Positions 37,069-47,271 of a stretch of DNA of 64,000 nt are shown here, piece after piece. The stretch is taken from NCBI RefSeq assembly GCF_000238255.3, contig NZ_CP011039.1, forward strand, positions 1,785,001-1,849,000. The letters run 5' to 3'. Under the pieces are notes generated by a model. That model made no database searches. It was given only the letters and a program-made list of their open reading frames with translations, and was not told the DNA's origin. Each line of letters starts with the position of its first letter. Positions within the stretch are counted from its first letter, which is position 1. The stretch comes from Pseudoalteromonas spongiae UST010723-006. GTDB taxonomy: Bacteria > Pseudomonadota > Gammaproteobacteria > Enterobacterales > Alteromonadaceae. The position numbers and the translations under genes are program-made.

Positions 37069-40000
37069 TTAGTCCCAATCAAATTTATATAAAATATCGA
37101 GCGAATCATTTAGGCCACTAATCGCTTCAATATACAGTTTTGGTAGTAATTGATAACGCACTGCAACTTCGCTCATCGAATCAAATATGCCAATACTGTA
37201 TCGCACTTGAATGCCGGGCGCGACATAACCTGAAATCTCTACTTTGGTTTCTTCACCACTGCCGCGTGATGATAACGACACATCTTCAATACCGATTGCT
37301 TCACCGATTTTTGTAATACTGCCCTCACCACGCGCAAGACCGCGCGATAATAAAAGCTGGGTTAACATGCCATCACTCGATGAATTAGAATCGCTAAGCG
37401 GACGCCCTGACAATAAATAAGACAGCGCCATAGCTTGATCCATTTTGGGATCTGAAAATACTTCAAGGCGTGGTTGTTCAACACCACCGGTGAGTTTTAT
37501 GCCAGCAATAACACCGTCTTCAGTAAGGTCAGGATTACGAATAGCTCTTACATTCAGTAGCGGTTTATCAACCGCACCATTAAAGGCGATTTGCCCTTTT
37601 TCGATTTGTAGCTCCTGCCCTAACCCGCGATAGTAACCTTCTAATAACGCCACTTCACCCGTTGCAATCAGCGGCGTATCGCCTACTTGTTTAAATAGCA
37701 CATCGCCCTTTAACTTTGAACGTAAACCAAACGAATCAATACGCACATTGTCATCAATGACAACTGAAAGGTCGATACCGTAGCGAATTGGTAACGGTTT
37801 CTTTGTTTGTTTAGCAGCATCGACAATAACTTCATCATCGGAAACACTTACAGCACCTTCAGGTAGTTCTTTTACTTTAATGCGGCCATCAACGACACGG
37901 ACTTGCCCTGAGACATTGGCGAATTGCTGTTCATAGGTCATATTAATATTTGGTGATATTGCAAACCACAAATTCGGCTCAAGGGCGATTTTAAAACCAT
38001 TGCCTTTAATATTAGCACTCACACTCGGTTCGCCTTGCCAATTTGCTTGGCCATCAAGCGCTAAGCTGCCTTTATTGCTATCAAATAATTCGCCGTTGAG
38101 ATTAGCACTGTGATCATTAAAGTTTATAGCCATATTGCCTTGTTCAATGCTCAATGGCGTCCATGGCGCGAGAAACGCAAGCCCTTGCAAAGCTAGTTTT
38201 CCGTTTACTTGTGGCGAAAACGCGCTACCTGATAAAGTAACATCGGCATTAAGTTCACCGTCGAGCTTATCAATTTGCTGGCTAAAGCCGGTTAAATTAC
38301 TAAAATCGAGCGCTTGTAATTGTATTTTGCCGGTTAACGCACGTTTTCCGGTCACATCAGTAATATCGATATCACTAATAATGTTGCCGAGCACGGACGA
38401 TGCTAAGTTTGCGTCTAGCATTACGTTTTTTTGATCCGCCTTAGCGTTCAAATAAAACTGTTCGATTGGCACTTGCGTTTTAATAAAGCTTTCGTTGATT
38501 GCAAAATTAACATCGCTGGATTTGATCTCACTATTTAAACTCAATAATTTGCCATGTTGCCAGCGTGCATCTAAATGGCCGACTAATTGGCCTGCAGGCG
38601 CTATGGTTTTAGGAAGCGCTAACGTTAATACAGAAAGATCAAAGTGCTTTAATGCTAACGATAATTCACCTTGCTCGGCCGATGCCGTTAATGGTTTTAA
38701 ACAAAAGGCTGTATTAGTGCCTTGCCAGCAATGTTCGCTAACATTAACTTGCCCAGAGTTTACGTGATAACTGAAATCTATCGCTTGCTGATTGGTTAAA
38801 TTGATTTTTTGATTTTTAAGCGCCAGCTTATTTACGCTACCAGCATATTGGTTGTTGATTAAACCACCGTTAATTTGTGATTTTGCATTTACTGTTTCAG
38901 ATTCTAACGATAGCTTAGCCAGATGTTGCTTTAAGTCGCCCTCTATCGAAACAGAAACCGCATGAATTGGCTGATCATCAAGTGAGATCCCTTTGGCATC
39001 AAATGCAATCTTACTTAAATAATTTTTTGCAACATCAACATGGCCTTCACTGCTTAGCGCATCAATTCGGTACTCTTCAAATGCCAACTGTTTTAAATTT
39101 GCTTGCCAGCGCGCTTTTGGTTTTTCGAGTTCGCCAGTAATTTTAAACTCAGCGTTTCCGTGTCCTGACAGCCTTGGGTCAAGCGTATCGGGGTTTACTA
39201 AATTCAGGTTACCTGAAATATCCCACTCTTTTGTTATTTCACCGTGTAACGTTAATTGATTTTTGTCACTGGTAATCTGTAACTTAGATATTGACGCTTT
39301 TAGGCGATCATCAACTTTCATCGCAACAATCGCATCGATAGGCGCATTGTTTATTTGACCGGCAACGGCAAATTCCGGAATATCGAGTTGCCACTTGTTA
39401 CCATTTGCGTGTACCGCCAAGTCACCTTTTAGCGCTAAATTAGAAGCAACCGAAGGCAAAAATTCCTCAGTGCTAATATTCTCAGATAATACTGAAATAG
39501 AGGCATCAACGCCTTGTTGCCAATTGACCTTACCTGCGAGTGTTAATGTACTCTTTTCACTTTCGATACCCAAGCGTTCAATATTGAGTTCAGAGAAGTT
39601 ACCTTTGCCCTCACCATCAATCGCAAGCTTTGGCATATCTGTAACACTTAGCTTTGTGTTCAAACTATAGTCAAAAGCGGTCAAATCGCCTTTTGCACTA
39701 ACGCTTGCGTCATCTACGGCGATTGTTTTATCGTCTTGTACTAGCTCTAAGTGCTTTGATAAAACGTTCAGTTCAAACGGTAATTGCTCATTCAGCAGCG
39801 ATGCACTGCCATTAAGTGATGCACTGTATAAGCCCGTTAATTCACTGCTTATTGTTAATGCACTTAAATCACCTTCAAGATTCGCCTTAATAGCGTGTTT
39901 TGGGTGTTCAACGGTTGCGGTTAAGCTTATTGGGTTATGGTTTGCTAGTGACAACGCGCCGTTCAGTGCCGCACTGATGTCCTGATAATCAAGGCTTAAG

Positions 40001-40770
40001 TGAATAACATTTAAATCACTTGCTTGCTGCTTTGCCTGCAACGATACATTGCGGATCACTTGCGATACGTCTGCTTGCGCTAGTTCGAATTGCGATACAC
40101 GTAGCGCGTTTATTTGCCAATCAAGTGGGGTTTCAAAATGCAGTGGCGATATTTTTGGCATCGTTATTGGCGATGTTGTTTTTGTAGCACTGGTTTCTTT
40201 ATTTTGTGCAGGCAACGCTAACTTAATCTTATTTACTGCTAAGCGTTCAACGGTCAGTTCACTCTTTTGCGCATTAAGTTGGGTAAAAAACTCAGTGACA
40301 TCAAGCGCCAACTCGCCTTGGGTAAAACGAAATGATTTTATTGAAAATGTTTTTACCGCTAGCGACATTGGCAGCTCTATTTTGCCAAGTGGCGATTGCG
40401 TATCAGGCTCTTGGGTATTTTTACTTGCTGCTAACTCAACCGCAACAGATTGCGCGTTAAACTGCTTCACACATATTGCCGCACAACTATAAAAACGCAC
40501 ATCAAGCTGCGCATTAACTAACGTAAGCGCTAACTGTTCATTTTTATAATTAACGCTAAACTGACCGCCGCGTAACAAAGGATCGTCTTTCATGGAAATA
40601 GAAAGATTTGGCACCAGTTTGTTTGCACCATAGACTATCAGTTGATTACCAACACCACTGAATACCAGCGCGACTAATCCAATAAGCAGTACTAACAAAG
40701 ACCAAAATAGATTACGAAACACGCGTAAAACCGTTTTCGTAAGCGGGGTTTTAGTTACCGTTTCACTCAT
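37069..40770 (-). CDS. tamB: Translocation and assembly module protein TamB
   Basis: 1233 residues (E. coli TamB 1259). One N-terminal signal-anchor helix (about 18-45), then a very long periplasmic repetitive beta structure of AsmA-like repeats, and the conserved C-terminal DUF490 domain ending SIGIFDSMSEVAVRYQLLPKLYIEAISGLNDSLDILYKFDWD-type strands (the last residues are typical). TamB spans the periplasm with TamA and takes part in outer-membrane protein assembly and phospholipid transport. The start overlaps the tamA stop by ATGA. Confidence 0.96.
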   Translation of the reverse strand: MSETVTKTPLTKTVLRVFRNLFWSLLVLLIGLVALVFSGVGNQLIVYGANKLVPNLSISMKDDPLLRGGQFSVNYKNEQLALTLVNAQLDVRFYSCAAICVKQFNAQSVAVELAASKNTQEPDTQSPLGKIELPMSLAVKTFSIKSFRFTQGELALDVTEFFTQLNAQKSELTVERLAVNKIKLALPAQNKETSATKTTSPITMPKISPLHFETPLDWQINALRVSQFELAQADVSQVIRNVSLQAKQQASDLNVIHLSLDYQDISAALNGALSLANHNPISLTATVEHPKHAIKANLEGDLSALTISSELTGLYSASLNGSASLLNEQLPFELNVLSKHLELVQDDKTIAVDDASVSAKGDLTAFDYSLNTKLSVTDMPKLAIDGEGKGNFSELNIERLGIESEKSTLTLAGKVNWQQGVDASISVLSENISTEEFLPSVASNLALKGDLAVHANGNKWQLDIPEFAVAGQINNAPIDAIVAMKVDDRLKASISKLQITSDKNQLTLHGEITKEWDISGNLNLVNPDTLDPRLSGHGNAEFKITGELEKPKARWQANLKQLAFEEYRIDALSSEGHVDVAKNYLSKIAFDAKGISLDDQPIHAVSVSIEGDLKQHLAKLSLESETVNAKSQINGGLINNQYAGSVNKLALKNQKINLTNQQAIDFSYHVNSGQVNVSEHCWQGTNTAFCLKPLTASAEQGELSLALKHFDLSVLTLALPKTIAPAGQLVGHLDARWQHGKLLSLNSEIKSSDVNFAINESFIKTQVPIEQFYLNAKADQKNVMLDANLASSVLGNIISDIDITDVTGKRALTGKIQLQALDFSNLTGFSQQIDKLDGELNADVTLSGSAFSPQVNGKLALQGLAFLAPWTPLSIEQGNMAINFNDHSANLNGELFDSNKGSLALDGQANWQGEPSVSANIKGNGFKIALEPNLWFAISPNINMTYEQQFANVSGQVRVVDGRIKVKELPEGAVSVSDDEVIVDAAKQTKKPLPIRYGIDLSVVIDDNVRIDSFGLRSKLKGDVLFKQVGDTPLIATGEVALLEGYYRGLGQELQIEKGQIAFNGAVDKPLLNVRAIRNPDLTEDGVIAGIKLTGGVEQPRLEVFSDPKMDQAMALSYLLSGRPLSDSNSSSDGMLTQLLLSRGLARGEGSITKIGEAIGIEDVSLSSRGSGEETKVEISGYVAPGIQVRYSIGIFDSMSEVAVRYQLLPKLYIEAISGLNDSLDILYKFDWD

Positions 40771-42476
40771 ATTTCTGGCCCTATGGTAATACTAAAGCGA
40801 CCTGTACGCGTGTCATCAGTAACAGCAAAGGCATAATCAATTCGTACCGGGCCAATTGGCGTTAACCATCGCAAACCAAGGCCTGTACCTACCTGAATTT
40901 TATCTTCGAAATCGTTGGTTGCAGTACCAGCGTCAATAAATAACGCGGCCCGCCAATTCGGTAAAAAGCGATAGTTATATTCGGCACTGGTAGTCGCTAA
41001 GTACTGCCCACCAACAACTTGATCATTAATTTTTGGTGCCACCGACTCGTAACGATAACCGCGAATGCTTTTATCACCACCAGCAAAAAAGCGCATCGAA
41101 ATTGGTACATCATTAATATCGTCGGTGATTATGGCGCCTATATTAATGCGGCCAAATAACATATGACGCTCAGCAAAGGTGGTAAGACGTTGACCTAATA
41201 GCTGCACTTTTACTAAGTCTGTATCGGATGCGAGGCTTTCACTGGCAAACTCGGTAGAAATTAACAACTGCTCACCCCAATATGGCGTAGTTCCACCTAA
41301 CGTACGTTTTCTTGCGTAACTAATGCCCGGTAGTACCATATTGCTGTGATAATGCGTGCTGTCTATTTCATAATTTTCGATTTCATACTTTAAAAACGCA
41401 GTACGGATCCAATTACTCTCTGTCAGCCATTGTCGTTGTGCTTGCACAGTTGCTTTTCGAGATAGTTTATTATCGTCATAAATATAACCCGCGCCAAAAC
41501 GCCAAACATCATTATTCGGATCGTTCACCGGAATGGTATAGCTAATACGTGCTTGTGGGTCTACTTGACTGGCTTCAATATTGGTTTCAAGGTAATGGCC
41601 ATTTTCGCTGATCCATGGTTTAGTCCATTTAAACCGTAACTTTAAACCGTTATCGTCGGTGCTTACACCACCACCGACCTCGAAACTGTTCTCAGGTTTA
41701 TGCAGCAGTTGTACGATAACCGAGATCTCACCATTTTCACGATTAATAATATCGGGATATACACGCACACTTTTAAAGTAAGGCATGTTTGACAGTTGAA
41801 TATTAAAATCAGTTACCGTGTTGTTATCATATGGATTGCCAACAACCATTGGATTTAAACGGTGCACCAACTCGTACGCTTTTATTTCTTTATCTAGTAC
41901 AACAGGGCCAAATTTATAGCGAATTCCCGAATCCACATGTAATCGAATAACCGCGCTGTAAGTACCACGGCGTACTTCAATGGCATGCTTTAACCACTTT
42001 GTGTCAAAATAGCCATATTCGAAAAGCACTGAGCTGATCTGGCTTTTTGCTTTTTCATACGCGCTATGATTAAGCGCCTGACCAACCGCCAAGTTAAGTT
42101 TTGCAATCTGTTCGTTAATTTCTTTTTGCTTTGCAGCGTCACCAAAAATCTGAATATCGAGCTGGCTAATCTGTGTCACCGTTTTTGCATCGACATTAAC
42201 AACGAGGTGTACTTGCCCGCCGTCATCTTGTGCTTTAACGTCAATGGTGGGTAAGTAATAACCGAACGGTTTTAACGCATTTTGCGTAAGCGTTTTGGCT
42301 TTTTTAATGATGCTTGGAGAAAATGACTGTTGTTTGAGTTCATTTAAATATAACTCGACGTTGCGTTTTAACCCGTCGTTGTCTGTTTTTACAGTTATGC
42401 TCGAAACAATTGGCGATGCCAATACTGAGCAAGAGAACAAACATAACACTGTAAAAATAAGAATGCTGCGGAACAA
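40767..42476 (-). CDS. tamA: Translocation and assembly module protein TamA (Omp85 family)
   Basis: 569 residues. A signal peptide (about 1-20, ending VLAS) is followed by three POTRA domains (about 20-265) and an Omp85 barrel with the conserved RFFAGGDKSIRGYRYESVAPK loop and QVGTGLGLRWLTPIGPVRIDYA near the C-terminus. It works with TamB in the outer membrane. E. coli TamA has 577 residues. First gene of the tamA-tamB-cyclophilin operon. Confidence 0.96.
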   Translation of the reverse strand: MFRSILIFTVLCLFSCSVLASPIVSSITVKTDNDGLKRNVELYLNELKQQSFSPSIIKKAKTLTQNALKPFGYYLPTIDVKAQDDGGQVHLVVNVDAKTVTQISQLDIQIFGDAAKQKEINEQIAKLNLAVGQALNHSAYEKAKSQISSVLFEYGYFDTKWLKHAIEVRRGTYSAVIRLHVDSGIRYKFGPVVLDKEIKAYELVHRLNPMVVGNPYDNNTVTDFNIQLSNMPYFKSVRVYPDIINRENGEISVIVQLLHKPENSFEVGGGVSTDDNGLKLRFKWTKPWISENGHYLETNIEASQVDPQARISYTIPVNDPNNDVWRFGAGYIYDDNKLSRKATVQAQRQWLTESNWIRTAFLKYEIENYEIDSTHYHSNMVLPGISYARKRTLGGTTPYWGEQLLISTEFASESLASDTDLVKVQLLGQRLTTFAERHMLFGRINIGAIITDDINDVPISMRFFAGGDKSIRGYRYESVAPKINDQVVGGQYLATTSAEYNYRFLPNWRAALFIDAGTATNDFEDKIQVGTGLGLRWLTPIGPVRIDYAFAVTDDTRTGRFSITIGPEI

Positions 42477-42550
42477 TTTATACTCAATTAATTTTAATCA
42501 TGAATTCGGAGGCGATTGATTCTTTAAACGCGTATCAGCCTTTAGTTATT

Positions 42551-42646
42551 GAAGCTCACGTAAATTACACGGCGAAACATCAAACTCCGCGATAGAAACA
42601 CGCTCAACGAGCACAAAAATAGAACGTTAAAAATCAACCGTACCTA
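42551..42646. repeat. Decayed relative of the MITE-like repeat
   Basis: 42587-42638 aligns without gaps to 47068-47119 of the larger element: 41 of 52 positions agree, including a 13-base identity ACAAAAATAGAAC. Weaker similarity continues to the end of the terminal repeat (CCTA) and leftward. The matching left end is not found, so this is a remnant. Confidence 0.65.
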
Positions 42647-42756
42647 TTCTAACCTGCCAAAATGTGCGAATAAACAAAAACATTCACGATTACATATTTA
42701 CCCCGTTTCACGCACGCAGTAAACTTAGCGCTATAAATTATTACGTGAGTACCTTG

Positions 42757-43083
42757 ATGGATTTTCCAACAGACGACAATGGGCAAATTTTGGCCGAGAT
42801 GCACCAAGAAGGTGTCGATTTAACCAAGACACACACGCTAGACTTTTTTATTCTTTTTGAAAAAGTCAGTGATGCAGACAAGTTTGCCAAAGTTATTAGC
42901 GAGGACGATCTTGCACCTAATACCAAACAACAAAAATGCCCAGATACGGGTGTGTTTGAAGTTTTAGTGAGTGTAGAAATGGTACCGGACCATCAGCTTA
43001 TTACTGATTTAGAGAACTATCTAGAATCGGTTGCTAATCCGCTTAATGGCTACGGCGACGGTTGGGGTATTTTAGCTGAGTAA
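42757..43083 (+). CDS. RraB-like ribonuclease E inhibitor family protein
   Basis: 108 residues. MDFPTDDNGQILAEMHQEGVDL and the segments DFFILFEKVSDADKFA and KCPDTGVFEVLVSVEMVP, ending GYGDGWGILAE, match the RraB family, whose E. coli member binds RNase E and alters mRNA decay. It is shorter and less acidic than E. coli RraB (138), so a paralogue is possible. I place the start at ATG 42757; upstream in-frame codons from 42664 lie in non-coding-looking DNA. Confidence 0.8.
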   Translation: MDFPTDDNGQILAEMHQEGVDLTKTHTLDFFILFEKVSDADKFAKVISEDDLAPNTKQQKCPDTGVFEVLVSVEMVPDHQLITDLENYLESVANPLNGYGDGWGILAE

Positions 43084-43089
43084 GCTAAT

Positions 43090-43121
43090 AGCGTTAGTAA
43101 GTATGTTAACTTGCTAACGCT
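43090..43121. terminator. Long hairpin between convergent genes
   Basis: AGCGTTAGTAAGT (43090-43102) pairs with ACTTGCTAACGCT (43109-43121), 13 pairs with one G-U, loop of six. No T-run on either strand, so the termination role is uncertain. Confidence 0.5.
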
Positions 43122-43133
43122 AAGCCAGCAGAA

Positions 43134-44084
43134 TTACGCCACATTAATGGTGTTTCGCCCTGCTTCTTTTGAACGATATAGTGCTTTATCGGCGTCTTCA
43201 ATCCACTGTTCGTATTTTGTATATTTACCATCAAACTGCGCAATACCTATGCTTATAGTAAGCGTGATTTCCGACTCTTCGTAATGGATCACCGCATCTT
43301 CTATGGTTTTACGCAAGCGTTCGGCAAATACTTTAGCGCCATCTAAGTCGGTATCAACTAACGTAACAGCAAATTCTTCACCGCCATAACGCCCTGCTAC
43401 ATCTGACTCGCGCAGCACTTTTTTCAACGTTTGTGATACAAAACACAGCGCTGCATCGCCACCTTGGTGACCAAATAAATCATTGATCTTTTTAAAGTGA
43501 TCGATGTCGAACATTAACAAGCTACTTTTTGCCTGACTGCGTTGCTGACGCTTAAATTCTTTTGAAAAGCTTTCTTCCCAAAAACCCCGGTTATAAAGGT
43601 TCGTTAACCTATCAACTCGGCTTAACTCTTCTAGTTTTGCATTCGCTTGTTCAAGCTCTAGTTTGTTAACCGCCTCATCAGTCACGTCGTAAATAATCAC
43701 GCACAAGTGAGAGACTTCGCCTGTGGTGTTCGTCAGCGGAATAAGAGTGCCATTTTGGTACATGTAATCTGCTTTACCGGTGATTGGTCGGTAATTTTTA
43801 AACTTAAAAATATACGGGTGTTGTTCCCAAATGGTGAAAGAACGGGTTTTTAACACAAATACCGATTCGGCTTTTGAACGAAACCATGTTTCATCGATGC
43901 CTGGGAAAGCATCGAATACGTCTTTACCTTTTACTGCACTGGGTAACAAACCAGAATGAGCTTCCATAAAGCCATTCCAAACACAAATATTGTATTTTCT
44001 GTCTAACACCACCAAACCGACGTCTATGGTGTTAAACATATCCATCATCCAGTGAATTTCATTGAGTTCAAAGTCTACGCTCAT
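43134..44084 (-). CDS. PAS-GGDEF diguanylate cyclase
   Basis: 316 residues, no membrane helices. A PAS domain (about 10-130, MFNTIDVGLVVLDRKYNICVWN) precedes a short helical linker and a GGDEF domain (about 155-316) with active-site YGGEEF and an intact inhibitory RxxD site five residues upstream (RESDVAGRYGGEEF). It should make cyclic di-GMP with product inhibition. Its ATG is four bases after the stop of the response regulator-CheC gene, indicating one signalling unit. Confidence 0.92.
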   Translation of the reverse strand: MSVDFELNEIHWMMDMFNTIDVGLVVLDRKYNICVWNGFMEAHSGLLPSAVKGKDVFDAFPGIDETWFRSKAESVFVLKTRSFTIWEQHPYIFKFKNYRPITGKADYMYQNGTLIPLTNTTGEVSHLCVIIYDVTDEAVNKLELEQANAKLEELSRVDRLTNLYNRGFWEESFSKEFKRQQRSQAKSSLLMFDIDHFKKINDLFGHQGGDAALCFVSQTLKKVLRESDVAGRYGGEEFAVTLVDTDLDGAKVFAERLRKTIEDAVIHYEESEITLTISIGIAQFDGKYTKYEQWIEDADKALYRSKEAGRNTINVA

Positions 44085-44088
44085 AGTG

Positions 44089-45093
44089 TTAGTCTTCTAA
44101 TAAGTATTGTGTTTTAAACTTGAGTGTTTTTAGTGAGTCTTCAGTAAATAACAGCATTAGATCACAGTTTACGTTGTGATTTTCAATGCCGTAACTGATC
44201 TCAATTGCTAACGTACGCTGCCAACGATCTTGGTTAGTACTGACTAAATCGGCTACGTTACAATGCTGCCCCATTACCACAGGATGCCCTTGTGAAAAGT
44301 GCATATCAAGCTGCTTAGCAAGCCCCGTTAATACTGCGCCAATGAGAATATTCCCCACATCCATTAACAGCTCTAGCTCTACTTTTTGATTCAGTTCACC
44401 TTCGTAATTCATTAAAGATGCGATTTCAACAAAACTTGAATCATTGAGTAGCAATAATGCTTCACCCGATACGCCACCGCCTATAAAGCCCTGACATACT
44501 CCAGATGTGGATGCATTGGTATCAATTGATTGCAGCGCCATTGAAAGCTCATTGACTTCCAATACATTAACGTTGGGAATAGGTAGTTCAACAAAGACGT
44601 TAAGCAAACGTGCTAGTAAGTTACCCGCTTGCCCCATCGCTACGTTAGTGATCTCTTGATAGATATCTCGCAGTTCAGGATCGAGTTGCTCGCCAAGAGA
44701 GTGCTGCAAGCGCTCGCGCATGGCTTTATCTTTAATGCCATGCTTTTCAATAATCTCTTCTAGCTTAGCGCCATCACACGGCTTAGTTATAAAATCAATC
44801 GCCCCCAGTGCCATCACTCGTTCATGGGCCGTTGGCTGAATATCACCAGACACCACCACCACCAGCACGTGCAAATTCTCTGCTTTAATTGCTTGCAGCA
44901 CTTCGTAGCCATCCATTTGTGGCATATTGAGATCGAGGAACAGAATTTCAGGTTGAATCGCTTTTATTTGCTCTAAACAATGAAGACCATTTTCAGCGTA
45001 TTCAATTTGTATGTCCCAATCATCTGGTAGCGAACGAGCGAGCTGTCGCCGCGCCAAACGAGAGTCATCACATATTAAAACTGGGGTTGCCAT
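44089..45093 (-). CDS. Response regulator fused to a CheC-like phosphatase domain
   Basis: 334 residues. The REC domain (1-120) has the acidic pair DD at 9-10, Asp54 in FLDLNMPQMDG and Lys in TKP. The C-terminal domain (about 135-330) shows two CheC/CheX-type active-site motifs: DIYQEITN followed 23 residues later by Pro fits D-x3-E-x2-N-x22-P exactly, and ELLMDVGN with the same spacing to Pro is the second, with E and D exchanged. CheC proteins dephosphorylate CheY-P. No chemotaxis genes are nearby. Paired with the diguanylate cyclase, suggesting phosphorylation-linked control of cyclic di-GMP. Confidence 0.88.
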   Translation of the reverse strand: MATPVLICDDSRLARRQLARSLPDDWDIQIEYAENGLHCLEQIKAIQPEILFLDLNMPQMDGYEVLQAIKAENLHVLVVVVSGDIQPTAHERVMALGAIDFITKPCDGAKLEEIIEKHGIKDKAMRERLQHSLGEQLDPELRDIYQEITNVAMGQAGNLLARLLNVFVELPIPNVNVLEVNELSMALQSIDTNASTSGVCQGFIGGGVSGEALLLLNDSSFVEIASLMNYEGELNQKVELELLMDVGNILIGAVLTGLAKQLDMHFSQGHPVVMGQHCNVADLVSTNQDRWQRTLAIEISYGIENHNVNCDLMLLFTEDSLKTLKFKTQYLLED

Positions 45094-45354
45094 ACTATCA
45101 CTCTTATTTTTTGTCTTTATAAGTTTAGAGCAGGAAGTAGGTTTTAACTAGCACTGCATGAAATCTAAGACTATTGTGCTAAAAATTGTAACAAATTACA
45201 AAAGTTTCGTTCACAAAGTTGCATATTTCACCAAATTGTTAAGTTTTGTATCGCGTGTCGAAAACCATTATTAGATAACTATTATTATCACTTTATCGGT
45301 GTCTTACACGTGTGCTAAATTAACATTACTTATAGCAGAAACTGTGTTTTTATT

Positions 45355-45957
45355 ATGTTAAAAAATTTAATGACGTTAACGGGTTTAATTAGCGCATCTC
45401 TTTTGTCTTTAAACCTAGCGGCAGCGCAATATCAATTACCTCTGAATCAAACTGATTCTGGTAAAATTTCAGCCAACAGTAAAATGCTTACCTTGCGTGG
45501 TAATGCGGTTGAGCTAGGACAACAAGCGCCCGATTTCAAAGCGGCAAACAATAAATTTGCACCTGTCTCTTTAAGCGACTTTGAAGGAAAAGCGGTAATG
45601 ATTAGCACAGTGCCAAGCCTAGACACTGGCGTATGTAGCTTACAAACAAAACACTTCAATGATAAGTTTGCAGCGAATTACAGTGACGTGGTGATGCTTA
45701 CTATCAGTATGGATTTACCATTTGCACAAAGCCGTTTTTGTAAGGCCGAAAACATTACCCAAATGCATACTTTATCAGACGCGGTATGGCGTGAGTTTGC
45801 CCAAAATTATGGCTTGCTAATACAAGATATGGGGTTATTAGCGCGCGGTGTGATCATCTTAAATAAAGACCACAAGATTGTTTATAAGCAGTTAGTGACT
45901 AATTTAGCAAAAGAACCTGATTATGTCTCAGTAGAGTCAGCTCTTAAGAAGTTATAA
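45355..45957 (+). CDS. tpx: Exported thiol peroxidase (Tpx family)
   Basis: 200 residues. Unlike E. coli Tpx it has a clear signal peptide (about 1-23, ending LAAAQ). The peroxiredoxin domain has GNAVELGQQAPDF, the peroxidatic Cys in PSLDTGVCSLQT and the resolving Cys in RFCKAENI, the typical Tpx atypical 2-Cys pair. It should reduce alkyl hydroperoxides in the periplasm. In the upstream 260 nt I see no secure promoter or OxyR site. Confidence 0.9.
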   Translation: MLKNLMTLTGLISASLLSLNLAAAQYQLPLNQTDSGKISANSKMLTLRGNAVELGQQAPDFKAANNKFAPVSLSDFEGKAVMISTVPSLDTGVCSLQTKHFNDKFAANYSDVVMLTISMDLPFAQSRFCKAENITQMHTLSDAVWREFAQNYGLLIQDMGLLARGVIILNKDHKIVYKQLVTNLAKEPDYVSVESALKKL

Positions 45958-45972
45958 TTAACGTTCAGATAT

Positions 45973-46003
45973 AAAAAAACCGCCGAGATGGCGGTTTTTT
46001 TAT
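45973..46003. terminator. Bidirectional terminator, tpx / adk
   Basis: AAAAAAACCGCC-GAGAT-GGCGGTTTTTTT between convergent genes. Confidence 0.92.
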
Positions 46004-46013
46004 TTATTGGGTA

Positions 46014-46667
<654 letters not shown>

Positions 46668-46812
46668 TCAAGATGTTTTTTAATTGGGGGAATTCTTTCA
46701 CAGTGGCAGTTGATTCTCAATAGTGATTAGCCAAAAGTTTAACCTTTGTTTAACCAAGTAACTGCAAAGCCATTATTTCGCGTATTTTTGCTTAAGGGCT
46801 GACGAGCTTTGT

Positions 46813-47128
46813 TTAGGGTCTGTTGACCTTTCAAGTTCGTTTTTGCAGCAGTTTGATTGGGTTTTATACAAGGCGGAGGCTGCGTGGCATAGTTATTCTA
46901 TGTGAGCCAGCCGATAACACAGTAGAAAAGCCAAGCAAGCGCTGCCGAACGGTTCTTTTGAGCGCACTTTTCTCATTGTTGCCTATATGGATGTAGGTAA
47001 GGGGCGTGAGCAGGACGCGGAAGCTTTGCTCGATATTCGCTTAGATTACTAGGCCACACACCGAGCGCCGCGATAAAAGCACGCTTAAAAAGAACAAAAA
47101 TAGAACAGCAAAGGTCAACAGGCCCTAA
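46813..47128. mobile_element. MITE-like element with 19-bp terminal inverted repeats
   Basis: The left end TTAGGGTCTGTTGACCTTT (46813-46831) and right end AAAGGTCAACAGGCCCTAA (47110-47128) are inverted copies with one mismatch; weaker pairing extends inward. About 316 bp with no coding frame. If the core is GGG...CCC the flanking TA on both sides would be a TA target duplication, as in IS630/mariner-type elements. The interior contains a smaller hairpin around ATAG-TTATT-CTAT. A decayed relative is at 42551-42646. The rest of the gap before cstA (47129-47271) shows only a ribosome site AAGGA. Confidence 0.75.
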
Positions 47129-47271
47129 TAATCAAGCTAAAAATATAAAGGAGCTCAAGCCAAAGCGAAATAAATAGCGCCGTGTTATGCCAAAGTCTCA
47201 GGCCAAACACTTGCTTTTACAATATGCTGCTTTAAGCTGGTTTAAATAATAATCAATTATAAGGAACACCT

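Noticed and set aside
45200-45300. OxyR-like site before tpx around GATAACTATTATTATC
   Set aside because: It matches only parts of the OxyR tetranucleotide pattern and the area is AT-rich, so chance is likely.
46813-47128. A functional insertion sequence
   Set aside because: The interval is too short for a transposase and has no coding frame; only a non-autonomous element fits.
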